From assembly GCA_030655135.1 (NCBI GenBank), contig JAURWC010000076.1, forward strand, positions 62,001 to 126,000: a stretch of 64,000 bases of DNA, written 5' to 3'. This DNA is from Hyphomicrobiaceae bacterium. GTDB lineage: Bacteria > Pseudomonadota > Alphaproteobacteria > Rhizobiales > Hyphomicrobiaceae. Shown piece after piece: positions 17,279-32,722 of this stretch; position 1 is the stretch's first letter; every line of letters starts with the position of its first letter. The translations under genes were made by a program, and so were the position numbers. The notes below the pieces were generated by a model that searched no databases, was not told the origin of the DNA, and worked only from the letters and a program-made list of their open reading frames with translations.

Positions 17279-18244
17279 ATGAAAGATCTTCTTAAGGGCC
17301 CGATGGCGAAGACGGTGACGCTGAAACAGCTTCGCGTCATTGCTGCTATTGCGAAGAACGGCAAGATCACCGGGGCTGCCAACGACTTAGGCGTTACGCC
17401 TCCGGCGGTCGCGCTGCAGTTGAAGCTGCTGGAAGACAATGTGGGATTGGCCCTATTTAACCGTTCACCCGCTGGCCTGCGACCGACGGACGCGGGGTTC
17501 TTCATAATGGAAATCGAGAGCCGCATCGCCGCCACGCTCAACGAGTGCGACGAGGGCTTGCGGCAAATGAAGGGCCTGGGCCGCGGGCGCATCAGCGTCG
17601 CGCTCGTCAGCACGAGCAAGTACTTTGCGCCGCGTGCGCTCGCAGCATTCGCGCGAAATAATCCGAGCATCGAGTTCGAGCTGCTGGTGGGAAATCGCGA
17701 CGAGACAATCAATGCCCTGACGGAGTTCCGTGCCGACATCGCCATCATGGGGCGGCCACCGACCACGATCAAACTGGAACGGCAGGTGATTGGCGATCAT
17801 CCCCACGTGATCATTTGCAGGCCGGATCACCCGCTTGCCGAACGGCGGCAGGTGACGTTGCGCTCGCTGATGGACGACGTCTTTCTGCTGCGCGAGAAGG
17901 GCTCAGGAACCCGCATTCTCGCCGACAAATTGTTTGCGAAATCTGACGTGGAGCCGCGGGTGGGTATGGAATGCGGCAGTAACGAAACGATCAAGCAGGC
18001 AGTCATGGCGGGGCTTGGCGTCGCGTTGATCTCCGCGCACACGATCGCCGCAGAGATTTCCGAGGGACGGCTGGCGGTGCTGAATGTTCGCGGGCTGCCG
18101 ATCATCCGCAAGTGGCACGTGCTGCGCATGAAGGCGAAAAGGCTGCTGCCCGCGGGGCAAGCCTTATGGACTTTCCTCACGAAGGACGGCGCGCGCTTTT
18201 TGCCGGACGCGCTTGAACCCGATGTCGATGGCTCCACGCACTAG
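17279..18244 (+). CDS. LysR-family transcriptional regulator, CbbR-like
   Basis: 321 residues. The N-terminal winged HTH reads LKQLRVIAAIAKNGKITGAANDLGVTPPAVALQLKLLE in register with LysR proteins (quoted here only as residues ~15-52 in part: ITGAANDLGVTPPAV). A periplasmic-binding-protein-like effector domain follows, with FRADIAIMGRPP and REKGSGTRILAD, both typical of the CbbR subgroup. CbbR proteins sense NADPH or Calvin-cycle metabolites and activate rubisco operons; no cbb gene is in the window, so the target is open. ATG 17303 is an alternative start. Confidence 0.85.
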   Translation: MKDLLKGPMAKTVTLKQLRVIAAIAKNGKITGAANDLGVTPPAVALQLKLLEDNVGLALFNRSPAGLRPTDAGFFIMEIESRIAATLNECDEGLRQMKGLGRGRISVALVSTSKYFAPRALAAFARNNPSIEFELLVGNRDETINALTEFRADIAIMGRPPTTIKLERQVIGDHPHVIICRPDHPLAERRQVTLRSLMDDVFLLREKGSGTRILADKLFAKSDVEPRVGMECGSNETIKQAVMAGLGVALISAHTIAAEISEGRLAVLNVRGLPIIRKWHVLRMKAKRLLPAGQALWTFLTKDGARFLPDALEPDVDGSTH

Positions 18245-18281
18245 GTACACCCGTGTCGCACCGGGCACGTATCGCGACGCG

Positions 18282-18551
18282 CTACCCCTGCCGCAGCCGC
18301 CGTGCGAGATCCGCGAGGTGAGCTACAAGGGCGGCCAAGAGCCACGCTGCGATTGCGATCCATCCCGCGTCCGTCATCGCTGCGCGCATAGCGAGCAGCA
18401 GAAATAGACCCGGCACGAGCAGTAAAACGATATCAACGTTGCCGAGGCGGCCGTTCAGCCAGCGCGTGCCGACCAGCAATGCCACAGCTTCCAGCGCCAT
18501 GAAGGCGATGACGATGTCGACGATGCGGCCGTTAGCGAAGAGTGTCTCCAT
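18282..18551 (-). CDS. Small three-span membrane protein downstream of bchP
   Basis: 89 residues from ATG 18551 (a GTG directly precedes it at 18554). Three hydrophobic spans are visible: VDIVIAFMALEAVALLVG, VDIVLLLVPGLFLLLAM and WIAIAAWLLAALVAHL. A short basic end RRLRQG follows. It begins 22 bp after the bchP stop in the same direction and so is probably the last gene of the bchG-bchP operon. I do not recognise a defined function; membrane assembly of pigment proteins is a guess. Confidence 0.6.
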   Translation of the reverse strand: METLFANGRIVDIVIAFMALEAVALLVGTRWLNGRLGNVDIVLLLVPGLFLLLAMRAAMTDAGWIAIAAWLLAALVAHLADLARRLRQG

Positions 18552-18573
18552 CACCGTCCTCGCAATTCCGGGG

Positions 18574-19782
18574 CTATCGCGTCGGCGAAATGAGGCCGCA
18601 CAGATGCGCCAGATCTTTGAAGAAGATGCGGACGTGGGCCAGCGGATCGGCGCGGACCAACTTTTTGTTCATGTACGATTCCCACGTCAGGCGCTGCACG
18701 TCGCGGTCGTTGCACATGGTGACGAAGCGTTCGCGGCGCTTGTCGTTGGAATACCAGAACGACTGCATGATGCCCAAGATCCAGAAGACGCGGCCGTGAG
18801 TGCGCATGAAGCGCCGGCGAGCGGTGGCCAGTGCGCCGGCCTTGCCCGTTAGGAGGAACTGCTCGACCGCTTCGGCGGCGAGGCGGCCGCCCGTCATCGC
18901 GTAGTAAATCCCTTCGCCCGAAGCCGGGGCAACGACACCTGCGGCATCGCCGGCCAGTACGACGTCACGACCGTTGTCCCATCGCTTCAGCGGGCGCAAT
19001 GGTATCGGCGCGCCCTCGCGGCGTATGGTCTGCATCTTGTCCAAGCCGCAGCTGCTGCGTAGCGCGCCGGTCGCCTCGCGCAGCGAAAAACCCTTACGCG
19101 CCGTACCGGTGCCGACGCTTGCCGTGTCGCCATGCGGAAAGACCCAGGCGTAGAAGTCGGGCGAGTAGGCGCCCTGATAGTAGATGTCGCAGCGGCCGCG
19201 GTCGTAGCCATCGCCACTAACGGGCTTAGCGCCTTCCGGAATGCGGATCACCTCGTGATAGGCGAAGACGAACGGGACCTTTTTAGCTTTCGGCATCGCC
19301 TGGCGTACCACGGCGGAGTTGGCTCCATCCGCGCCGATGATTGATTTCGCGCGGACGCTTTGGGTTTCGTTCGTCTTGGTGCGATATGTGACGACGGACA
19401 CACCGTCATCGCCCCGCGTCAACGTCTCGAACGTGGCATCGATACGTTGCGCCCCGGCGGTTTTGGCGCGGTCCCGTAGCCATTCGTCGAAGACTTCGCG
19501 ATCGACCATGCCGACATAGCCGTCGCTCTGGATGGGCATTTCCACGCAGCGCGAGGCCGGCGAGAAGATGCGCGCGCCGCCGACGCGGGCGACAATGAGA
19601 TGTGACGGGATATCGAACTCGCGAATGAGGGTCGGCGGAACCGCGCCGCCGCAGGGTTTGATGCGGCCCGCACGGTCCAGCAAAAGGACTGAACGGCCCG
19701 CCAAGGCCAGCGTGTGCGCGGCCGTTGCGCCCGAAGGGCCACCGCCGACGACCACGACGTCGTAAGTCGCGAGTTGGGACAT
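18574..19782 (-). CDS. bchP: Geranylgeranyl diphosphate/bacteriochlorophyll reductase BchP
   Basis: 402-residue flavoprotein that reduces the geranylgeranyl tail of bacteriochlorophyll to phytyl using NADPH. The FAD fold VVVGGGPSGATAAHTLA is at the N-terminus, followed by KPCGGAVPP; the second FAD motif is VVLAGDAAGVVAPASGEGI. The length and these motifs match BchP. It lies 12 bp after the PucC-type carrier gene and in the bchG-bchP order usual for PGCs. Confidence 0.96.
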   Translation of the reverse strand: MSQLATYDVVVVGGGPSGATAAHTLALAGRSVLLLDRAGRIKPCGGAVPPTLIREFDIPSHLIVARVGGARIFSPASRCVEMPIQSDGYVGMVDREVFDEWLRDRAKTAGAQRIDATFETLTRGDDGVSVVTYRTKTNETQSVRAKSIIGADGANSAVVRQAMPKAKKVPFVFAYHEVIRIPEGAKPVSGDGYDRGRCDIYYQGAYSPDFYAWVFPHGDTASVGTGTARKGFSLREATGALRSSCGLDKMQTIRREGAPIPLRPLKRWDNGRDVVLAGDAAGVVAPASGEGIYYAMTGGRLAAEAVEQFLLTGKAGALATARRRFMRTHGRVFWILGIMQSFWYSNDKRRERFVTMCNDRDVQRLTWESYMNKKLVRADPLAHVRIFFKDLAHLCGLISPTR

Positions 19783-19794
19783 GCTCGTCTCCTT

Positions 19795-21120
19795 TCAGGC
19801 GGGCGATAACCCTCGAGATGACTGTTTTTGTAGTGTCGTGCGCGAAACGAGGCGCGCCGCCAGCATCGCAGCGACCAGGAACAGCAGTCCCTCGGCGGCG
19901 AACACGATGCCGTACGACTTCGCCGGGTCTTCGAATGCCAATCTCGCAATGTCGACGCCGAGCGTTCCCGCCAGGCCGCCCAGGCCGAAGGCCATGGCTT
20001 GCGCGGCACCCCACAGGCCCATGCGCGTGCCTTCGCGCGATTTCTGGCCAGTGCCGGCCAGCGTCATCATCGACCCGATGGCCGCGACGGCGAAGGCGCC
20101 ATTGGCGGCACCAAGTGCAAAGACAGCCGGCTTCAAGAGCGGTCCCGCACCCGACAGGCCGACGAGAGATAGACCGATCAGTGCGACCGCGGATGCCGCG
20201 CAGCCCCAAATCGTCCAGCCACGCATAGAGCCGATGCGCGAGCCGGCGAAGTACGAGCCGATGGAGCCCGCCGCGAGCATGCCCATGAACACGCCCTGAT
20301 GCTGCACACCGGAGAGGCTTGTCGTTTCGCCCGGCGTGAGGCCGAAGACGAGGCCGGCGAACGGCTCCAGGATGAGATCTTGCGCGTTGTAGGCCAGCAT
20401 GGCCACGAACACGAACAGTGCGAAGCGCCGCGACTCGGTTTCTGACCAGACTTGGGCCAGCGCCTGACTGAACGGCGGTGCGTCGGCCACGCTTTCGCGT
20501 TTCGGCGCGGCAGTCGTGGCCCCGCCTTCGAGCTGCCAGATGGCCAGGATCGTCAGCAGCAATGCGATCGCGCAAACGCTTGCCGTTACCGCGACCAGGC
20601 GGCCGAACGAAAATGGGTCCAGCACCGCGCCGACGGTTTTGCTGGTGACAACGATACCGGCGATCATCATCAGCCACACAACGGCAGCGGCGGCCGGGCG
20701 GCGTTCAGGTGCAACACGCGTCGCGAGAAGCGCCAAGAGATTTGTGCCGCATGCACCGACGCCGATGCCGATCAAGACGTAGGCGATGACGGAGCCCGCT
20801 AGACCGATCCAGACGCTGGCGGTCATCGCAGCCGTGGCTGCAGCGGCGCCGACCCCGCCGGCGGCAAGGATTGCCATGCCACCGATGATCCACGGCGTGC
20901 GCCGGCCGCCGACGTCCGAGCCATAGCCCCAACGCGGACGTAGAGCCTGCACCGCATAATGCAGTGCGACGAGAGCACCCGGGAGCGTCGCAAGCAGCGC
21001 AAGCTCAACTACCATCACCCGATTCAACGTCGAATTGGTGATGGCGACGATCGAGCCCAGCGCCACCTGCACGAGACCCAATCTCACGATGCCGATCCAG
21101 CCGAACGTACGCTCGTTCAT
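19795..21120 (-). CDS. PucC-family major facilitator (Bch2-type), between bchG and bchP
   Basis: 441-residue membrane protein of the PucC/LhaA/Bch2 branch of the major facilitator superfamily, with about twelve hydrophobic spans. Family blocks visible are NSTLNRVMVVELALLATLPG, GYGSDVGGRRTPW and LILEPFAGLVFGLTPGETT. The ATG at 21120 overlaps the bchG stop by 4 bp; the longer open frame upstream is a bchG shadow. Members escort bacteriochlorophyll or help assemble antenna complexes. It is related to LhaA at 33421 but is a separate subfamily. Confidence 0.92.
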   Translation of the reverse strand: MNERTFGWIGIVRLGLVQVALGSIVAITNSTLNRVMVVELALLATLPGALVALHYAVQALRPRWGYGSDVGGRRTPWIIGGMAILAAGGVGAAAATAAMTASVWIGLAGSVIAYVLIGIGVGACGTNLLALLATRVAPERRPAAAAVVWLMMIAGIVVTSKTVGAVLDPFSFGRLVAVTASVCAIALLLTILAIWQLEGGATTAAPKRESVADAPPFSQALAQVWSETESRRFALFVFVAMLAYNAQDLILEPFAGLVFGLTPGETTSLSGVQHQGVFMGMLAAGSIGSYFAGSRIGSMRGWTIWGCAASAVALIGLSLVGLSGAGPLLKPAVFALGAANGAFAVAAIGSMMTLAGTGQKSREGTRMGLWGAAQAMAFGLGGLAGTLGVDIARLAFEDPAKSYGIVFAAEGLLFLVAAMLAARLVSRTTLQKQSSRGLSPA

Positions 21121-22028
21121 GGCATTGCCTCCACGATTGGACGAATGGCGACGGCGGCGATCATCATGCCTGTGACGTAGAGGCTGACGCCGGTCGCGTT
21201 GTACCAAGGTGCGAGTTCTCGCGGGCTGCCGATGAGCTTTTTCATCAGCGCGATTTGGACCGCGAGCGATACGGCGATCGCAGCCGCGTAGAGCGGCAGT
21301 CCCCACGACGCCAGAAGCAGAACGACAATCGCTTGCGGCGCGGCCATCATGGCACAGGCGACGAGCGCGGCTCGTTCGGCACCGAGCTGCACGGGAAGAG
21401 ACGCCACGCCGGACCGCTTATCGCCTTCGATGGATTTGAAGTCGTTCAGTGTCATGATGCCGTGGGCGCCGAAGCTGTAGAGACCGGCGATGGCGAACAC
21501 CGGCCATCCCGGAAGCGCCGCGGCCATCACGGTTGCGCCGGTCAACCACGGCAACCCCTCATAGCAGGCCGCGACTGCGCTATTGCCCCACCAGCCGTTG
21601 GCTTTCAGACGCAACGGGGGCGCGCTGTAGGCCCACGCCATAACCAAGCCGAACGCCGCGCCGATGAAAACCCAAAGACCCAGGGCGCTCGCGACAAGCA
21701 GCGAGAGCAGCGTCCATGCAACGGCGATGTGGAAGCCCCACTCACCTGGAATACGGCCCGATGGAATTGGGCGGTTGGGCTCATTGATGGCGTCGACATG
21801 CCGGTCATACCAATCATTGACGGCTTGGCTGGTGCCACACACGAGCGGCCCCGTCAGCAAAACGCCGATGGCGACAAACGCCCAGCGGCCTTCGAAAGAG
21901 GAACCAGCTGAGACGACGCCGCACGCGAACGCCCACATTGGCGGGAACCACGTGATCGGCTTCAACAGCTCGAGCACGGCGGAGGGCGCGGGAAGCGCAA
22001 AGGCTGTCTGTGTGTTGCTACGTTTCAT
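21117..22028 (-). CDS. bchG: Bacteriochlorophyll a synthase BchG
   Basis: 303-residue UbiA-type prenyltransferase that esterifies bacteriochlorophyllide a with geranylgeranyl diphosphate. The Mg/diphosphate-binding motif NDWYDRHVDAINEPNRPIPS is present, as is the second Asp-rich segment LNDFKSIEGDKRSGVASL. About eight or nine membrane spans. The ATG lies only 2 bp from a PpsR-type palindrome, so expression is likely repressed by PpsR. It is coupled to the PucC-type gene by an ATGA overlap. Confidence 0.97.
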   Translation of the reverse strand: MKRSNTQTAFALPAPSAVLELLKPITWFPPMWAFACGVVSAGSSFEGRWAFVAIGVLLTGPLVCGTSQAVNDWYDRHVDAINEPNRPIPSGRIPGEWGFHIAVAWTLLSLLVASALGLWVFIGAAFGLVMAWAYSAPPLRLKANGWWGNSAVAACYEGLPWLTGATVMAAALPGWPVFAIAGLYSFGAHGIMTLNDFKSIEGDKRSGVASLPVQLGAERAALVACAMMAAPQAIVVLLLASWGLPLYAAAIAVSLAVQIALMKKLIGSPRELAPWYNATGVSLYVTGMMIAAVAIRPIVEAMP

Positions 22029-22030
22029 GG

Positions 22031-22048
22031 CGTCAATCTAGATTGACA
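22031..22048. promoter_or_regulatory. PpsR/CrtJ-type operator at bchG
   Basis: On the minus strand this reads TGTCAATCTAGATTGACG; the inner 16 bp (22032-22047, GTCAATCTAGATTGAC) are a perfect palindrome. One outer base differs from TGT-N12-ACA. It ends 2 bp before the bchG ATG, leaving no room for a Shine-Dalgarno. Confidence 0.75.
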
Positions 22049-22065
22049 CCTGCGCCGCACGAAGT

Positions 22066-22086
22066 CCAGAGCCGTTCAGGCTCTGG
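22066..22086. terminator. Hairpin downstream of ppsR
   Basis: CCAGAGCC and GGCTCTGG form a perfect 8-bp stem with a 5-nt loop, 6 bp after the ppsR stop in the direction of its transcription. No T-run follows, so it is at best a weak or Rho-aided terminator or a 3' stabiliser separating ppsR from bchG. Confidence 0.45.
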
Positions 22087-22091
22087 AGGCG

Positions 22092-23522
22092 TCAATCGTC
22101 GTCGTCATCGTCGGGGCCGCTCAAGCCGAAGCGATGCAGCTTGGAATAGAGGCTCTGCCGGCTCAGGCCCAGCATCTCCGCGGCGGAGGCGCGGTTGTTC
22201 TTCGTCAGCTCAAGCGCTGCTTCGATGCACAGCTTCTCGATCACGTCAGTCGTTTCGCGAACCAGTTCCTTCAACGAGACACGGCCGACTAAGCCAGTCA
22301 GCTGTTCTACCGAACGTGGCAACTCACCCTTCGGTTGGGGCTTTGGCTGGTCGCGGCGCCCGAAGTTGCGGATCGTGAAGCCATAGCAGGGATACTCGCC
22401 GTTCAACACCGAGACCGCAGAGATCTCCACGTCCTCGTGCGATCCGTACTGGCCGCGCACGATCGTCGAGAAGCGGCGGACAGAGCCGTGTTCGCGCATA
22501 TTCGATACGAGCGCTTCGACATCGACCCCCGGGCGGCCGACCCAGCGATCCAGTGGTTCGCCACGCGCTTGCTCTTCCGTGGCCAGCTGCGCCAAGTCGA
22601 GGAAGGCGGGATTTGCGGTCAAGATGCGCCGCTCGGGATCGGTCACGACGAAGCCGTCGGGCAAACTTTCGACTACGTTGAGCAGCTTGGAGTTGGCGCG
22701 CGGAGCCACGCCGCCGTCAGTCGACGACAAGCGGATCAGAAAGTGCGCCGAGTTCTCCTGCCTGAACAGCGAGGCGGAGATCATGCTTTCCTGGCCAGAC
22801 TCGCTCAAGCGGGCGACAATTTCGTCAGCCTGGCCGGCATTGCGAGCGGCGGCCAGGTTCGCTTGCACAGCCTTCGCGCTTTCGGGCTCGAACAGTTCGA
22901 GAAACCGGCGGCCAAGCAAGCGCTTGGCGCTGCGGCCGAGAAGCTCGGTCGCGGCAGGATTTGCTTCCACCACCTTCATCGACGTGGCGTCAACGATGAT
23001 CACCGGCTCCGAAGCGATCTGGAACAGGAGGCGATAGCGCGTCTCGGCATGGCGCAGGCGCGCGTACTCGCGCTCCATTGTTTGCTGAGCATCAACCAGG
23101 CGTTGCTGAAGGGCGGCCACCGTCCTGAGATCGCGCCCGACGGCCACGAGCCGGCCGCCGTTTCCGATCTGGACGGCCGCAAAGCGGATCGGGATACCGG
23201 CTGGAGTTTTCTTCGATGCATGATTGACCTGGCGCCAGCGCAATGGCGCCTTCGCGTTTGCGGCATCACGAATCAGCTCTTCGATCTTGGTCCGGGATTC
23301 CACGGTAACGGTTTCGACCCAAGGCTGGCCGACCCACTTCTCAAATCCCTCATTGGCAAGATCGTCGTTGCTGAACGCAACATCGCGAATGATGCCTTTT
23401 GCGTCGACGATCAAAGCGATGTCGGCCGCAGCCGCAATCAACTTGGCAGCTGTTTCAGCCTCCAGATCGCCGAGCGTTCTCTTCGGGGCCCGGAACACAA
23501 TTCCTGCTTCTCGAGCGAACAC
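22092..23522 (-). CDS. ppsR: Transcriptional repressor PpsR/CrtJ
   Basis: 476-residue redox- and light-responsive repressor of photosynthesis genes. Three PAS-like segments are visible (about 25-140, 160-275, 285-395; for example IIVDATSMKVVEANPAATEL and FVVTDPERRILTANPAF), joined by a Gln-rich coiled segment. The C-terminal Fis-type HTH reads NNRASAAEMLGLSRQSLYSK, preceded by a Cys in IEKLCIEAALEL, the place of the redox Cys known in CrtJ/PpsR. The protein ends in a run of six Asp. It stands downstream of its antirepressor gene ppaA, 42 bp away. Confidence 0.96.
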   Translation of the reverse strand: MFAREAGIVFRAPKRTLGDLEAETAAKLIAAAADIALIVDAKGIIRDVAFSNDDLANEGFEKWVGQPWVETVTVESRTKIEELIRDAANAKAPLRWRQVNHASKKTPAGIPIRFAAVQIGNGGRLVAVGRDLRTVAALQQRLVDAQQTMEREYARLRHAETRYRLLFQIASEPVIIVDATSMKVVEANPAATELLGRSAKRLLGRRFLELFEPESAKAVQANLAAARNAGQADEIVARLSESGQESMISASLFRQENSAHFLIRLSSTDGGVAPRANSKLLNVVESLPDGFVVTDPERRILTANPAFLDLAQLATEEQARGEPLDRWVGRPGVDVEALVSNMREHGSVRRFSTIVRGQYGSHEDVEISAVSVLNGEYPCYGFTIRNFGRRDQPKPQPKGELPRSVEQLTGLVGRVSLKELVRETTDVIEKLCIEAALELTKNNRASAAEMLGLSRQSLYSKLHRFGLSGPDDDDDD

Positions 23523-23564
23523 CGCTGTTTTCCTTCAGCCAGACGCTTCAGCACTTGCTGGTAC

Positions 23565-24434
23565 TCAACATTGCCATGCGCTGGTGTCAAGCAAACTGGA
23601 AATCCGGGGGACGGCCCTTCGCCCGTCTGGGGCCGTAGCATCTGCACCGACTTGCCTTACAAACTCGGGGTGCTCGAGGAAAAGGCGTCCGCCGACCATG
23701 ACCTTGAGGTCTGAGTCGACGGCGCTCTTCCTGATCGCCCGGATGATGGCGGCCAGCCCATCAACCGGCGTATCATTCGTGAATGAAAGTCCGACGACGT
23801 CGAACCGCTCCAATCGGGTGCAGCGTAGCAACGCATCGTACGAGGCGGGTTCGCCAGTGACCTCCCACCCCGCACGACGGAAAAACTCGCGAATGATCTG
23901 AATGCCGAAGCCATGATCGTCGCCCGGCGCCGCAATAAGCAGGGCACGGCGAGCGCGCGGTCTGGCGTGCGGAACTCGTTCATAGAATTCCGGCGCAAGG
24001 TCGCGCAACATCTGCTGCATCTGCGAAAGCGCGAGCGTAACATCCGTGAAATCACAAATGTCTTCGTTCCAAAGTTCGCCCAATAAGCGCGCAGACGGCG
24101 TGAACAGCTCAAGGAAAATGCCGGAAATGGGCGTGCCGCGCCGGCGCAACGCCGTAATCATGTGTGCGGCGGCTTTGCCGTCGCCGCGAAGTAGATAGCG
24201 CGAAAAGGCGATGACGTCATCGGCGGTAACGCTTGCCGGCTGCTCTTGGGACACGTCATGCGCCAGCAGCAGCTTGGGTATGATGTCGGCCTCGATGACC
24301 TTCGATAACTTGGCGTGAGCGGCTTTGTTGAGCTTGGGTTTGGATTGAACGGCTTTGGGACGCAACGACTCCCATCCGCCACCACCGCCAACCGGCCAGT
24401 GGTCAAAATTCGCGAGCGACCTGAAACCAGACAT
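23565..24434 (-). CDS. ppaA: Cobalamin-binding antirepressor PpaA/AerR
   Basis: 289 residues from ATG 24434, which has an AAGGGG Shine-Dalgarno; a GTG/ATG start further upstream is less likely. The N-terminal half is a helical SCHIC/B12-binding-2-like domain (IIPKLLLAH; GELWNEDICDF). The C-terminal half is a Rossmann cobalamin-binding domain with DxHxxG in PGDDHGFGIQI and a following VVGLSFTNDTP. AerR/PpaA proteins bind B12 in the light and modulate PpsR/CrtJ. The gene is upstream of ppsR and divergent from bchF, the standard PGC layout. Its first half is closely matched by the response regulator at 3678. Confidence 0.95.
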   Translation of the reverse strand: MSGFRSLANFDHWPVGGGGGWESLRPKAVQSKPKLNKAAHAKLSKVIEADIIPKLLLAHDVSQEQPASVTADDVIAFSRYLLRGDGKAAAHMITALRRRGTPISGIFLELFTPSARLLGELWNEDICDFTDVTLALSQMQQMLRDLAPEFYERVPHARPRARRALLIAAPGDDHGFGIQIIREFFRRAGWEVTGEPASYDALLRCTRLERFDVVGLSFTNDTPVDGLAAIIRAIRKSAVDSDLKVMVGGRLFLEHPEFVRQVGADATAPDGRRAVPRISSLLDTSAWQC

Positions 24435-24716
24435 TGGTCCCCTTCCCCCCGCTGGCGACCTGCTAACGCAGACCATCTGCCAAGCGGACTACAAACTCGC
24501 CTTCGTTCGCCGCCTCGAAACGGGCCGCGTTTTTTCTATTGCGTCAGTTAACCACAGTTGACACTGTGCGATCAAGTCACCTGGACAGTGAGCCTCGAAA
24601 CTAAAAAAATGTAAAGTAGATTTTACGTCCAATTTAGTTGACACTTCTCGATATGCGGTCGTACTCTTTCGTTAAGGCTCATGCACTCGCATGGCAGACG
24701 AGGGAGAAAGAGCCCA
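24435..24716. promoter_or_regulatory. Divergent ppaA-bchF control region
   Basis: 282 bp without a gene. It holds two PpsR-like palindromes (24546-24563, one mismatch and weak symmetry; 24626-24643), a CACAGT-TGAC-ACTGTG inverted repeat at 24553-24568 and an A/T-rich stretch around 24600-24640 suitable for promoter elements. It must drive ppaA-ppsR leftward and the bchF superoperon rightward. Confidence 0.7.
24626..24643. promoter_or_regulatory. PpsR/CrtJ-type operator upstream of bchF
   Basis: CGTCCAATTTAGTTGACA matches TGT-N12-ACA with one mismatch; on the minus strand it begins with the strong TGTCAA half. It lies 73 bp before the bchF start. The weaker AGT-N12-ACA at 24546-24563 is 62 bp further upstream, so two sites may cooperate. 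Confidence 0.65.
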
Positions 24717-26512
<1,796 letters not shown>

Positions 26513-26514
26513 AC

Positions 26515-28063
26515 ATGCAGCTGACGCTCTGGACTTACGAAGGCCCCCCGCACATCGGCGCGATGCGCATCGCGACGGCGATGAAGGGCGTGCATTACGT
26601 GCTGCACGCGCCGCAGGGTGACACCTACGCGGATTTGCTTTTCACGATGATCGAGCGCCGCGATCGCCGGCCGCCGGTGACCTACACGACGTTCCAGGCG
26701 CGCGATCTCGGTGGCGATACGGCGGAGCTGTTCAAGTCTGCCGCGCGCGAGGCTTACGATCGCTTCCAGCCCGATGCGCTGTTGGTCGGCGCCTCGTGCA
26801 CCGCTGAACTCATTCAAGACGATCCCGGTGGTTTGGCAAAGGCACTTGGACTGCCGGTGCCTGTCGTGCCGCTGGAGCTGCCTGCCTATCAGAAGAAGGA
26901 AAACTGGGGCGCGGCGGAAACGTTCTACCAACTGGTGCGAACATGCGCGGCGCCGTCTGTGCCGGCGCCTGGATGGCAGCGGCCGCCGCGCGGCGATGCG
27001 CGCCCGCGCTGTAATATCCTTGGACCGACGGCGCTTGGCTTCCGGCATCGTGACGATCTGGTCGAGGTGCGTACGTTGCTAGATGAACTGGGCATCGACG
27101 TAGTCGTCGCCGCGCCGTTGGAGGCAACGGTTCAGGACCTGATGCGGATCGGCGACGCCGACTTCAACGTCGTGATGTATCCGGAACTTGCCGGCCAGGC
27201 GGCGCAGTGGCTGGAACGCACGTTCCGCCAGCCGCGCACGAAGACTGTGCCGATTGGGGCCGCAGCGACGCAGGACTTCATTCGCGAAGTCGCAACACTG
27301 GCCGGCGTCGATGCCGAGCCGTTGCTGAACGCCCGCAAGTCGCGCCTTCCCTGGTATTCGCGCTCGGTGGACTCGACGTATCTCACCGGAAAGCGCGTGT
27401 TCATCTTTGGCGATGCGACGCACGCGATCGCCGCGGCACGCATTGCCCAGACCGAATTGGGCTTCAAGGTCGTGGGCCTCGGTTCGTATTCACGTGAGTT
27501 CGCGCGCGACGTGCGCGAAGCTGCAAAACTGTATGACGTCGAGGCGCTGATCACCGACGACTACCTCGAAGTCGAAGCGAAGGTGCAGGAGCTGCAGCCG
27601 GAGCTGGTGCTTGGCACGCAAATGGAACGCCATATCGCCAAGCGACTGGGCGTTCCCAGCGCCGTGATTTCAGCGCCGATGCATGTTCAGGATTTTCCCG
27701 CGCGCTACTCACCGCAGATGGGCTTCGAAGGCGCCAATGTAATTTTCGACAGCTGGGTACACCCGCTGATGATGGGACTGGAAGAGCACCTGCTCGCCAT
27801 GTTCCGCGACGACTTCGAATTCCACGACGATGCCGCGCCCTCACATCTGGGCCACGGCACTGCGCAGCGTGTCGAGGCCGAGCCGTCGGCGCCTGTCGCC
27901 AGCGCGCCCGCGCCGCAGATGCCGGTGTCGTCCATCATTTGGGCCGCAGAGGCCGAGAAGGAACTGTCCAAAATCCCGTTCTTCGTTCGCGGCAAAGCTC
28001 GCCGCAATACCGAGCGCTACGCAAGCGAGCGTGGCGTTGCAACAGTCACCATCGAGACGCTTT

Positions 28064-28092
<29 letters not shown>
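26515..28092 (+). CDS. bchB: Light-independent protochlorophyllide reductase subunit BchB
   Basis: 525-residue NifK-like subunit that binds protochlorophyllide with BchN and supplies the unusual Asp ligand to the iron-sulfur cluster ([13 protein letters not shown]). [14 protein letters not shown], the C-terminal [15 protein letters not shown] block and an Ala/Pro-rich linker before a small helical C-terminal domain ([17 protein letters not shown]) match the family. The start is ATG 26515. The 3' end overlaps bchH by 29 bp. Confidence 0.97.
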
Positions 28093-32706
<4,614 letters not shown>

Positions 32707-32722
32707 GTTGGAGTGCCGTTTG

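Noticed and set aside
24562-24590. CACTGT...ACAGTG as a PpsR site
   Set aside because: The TGT-to-ACA spacing is 17 nt rather than 12, so it does not fit the PpsR pattern.
27830-28063. N-terminal extension of bchH
   Set aside because: Pro/Arg-rich shadow of bchB; BchH homology starts at 28064.
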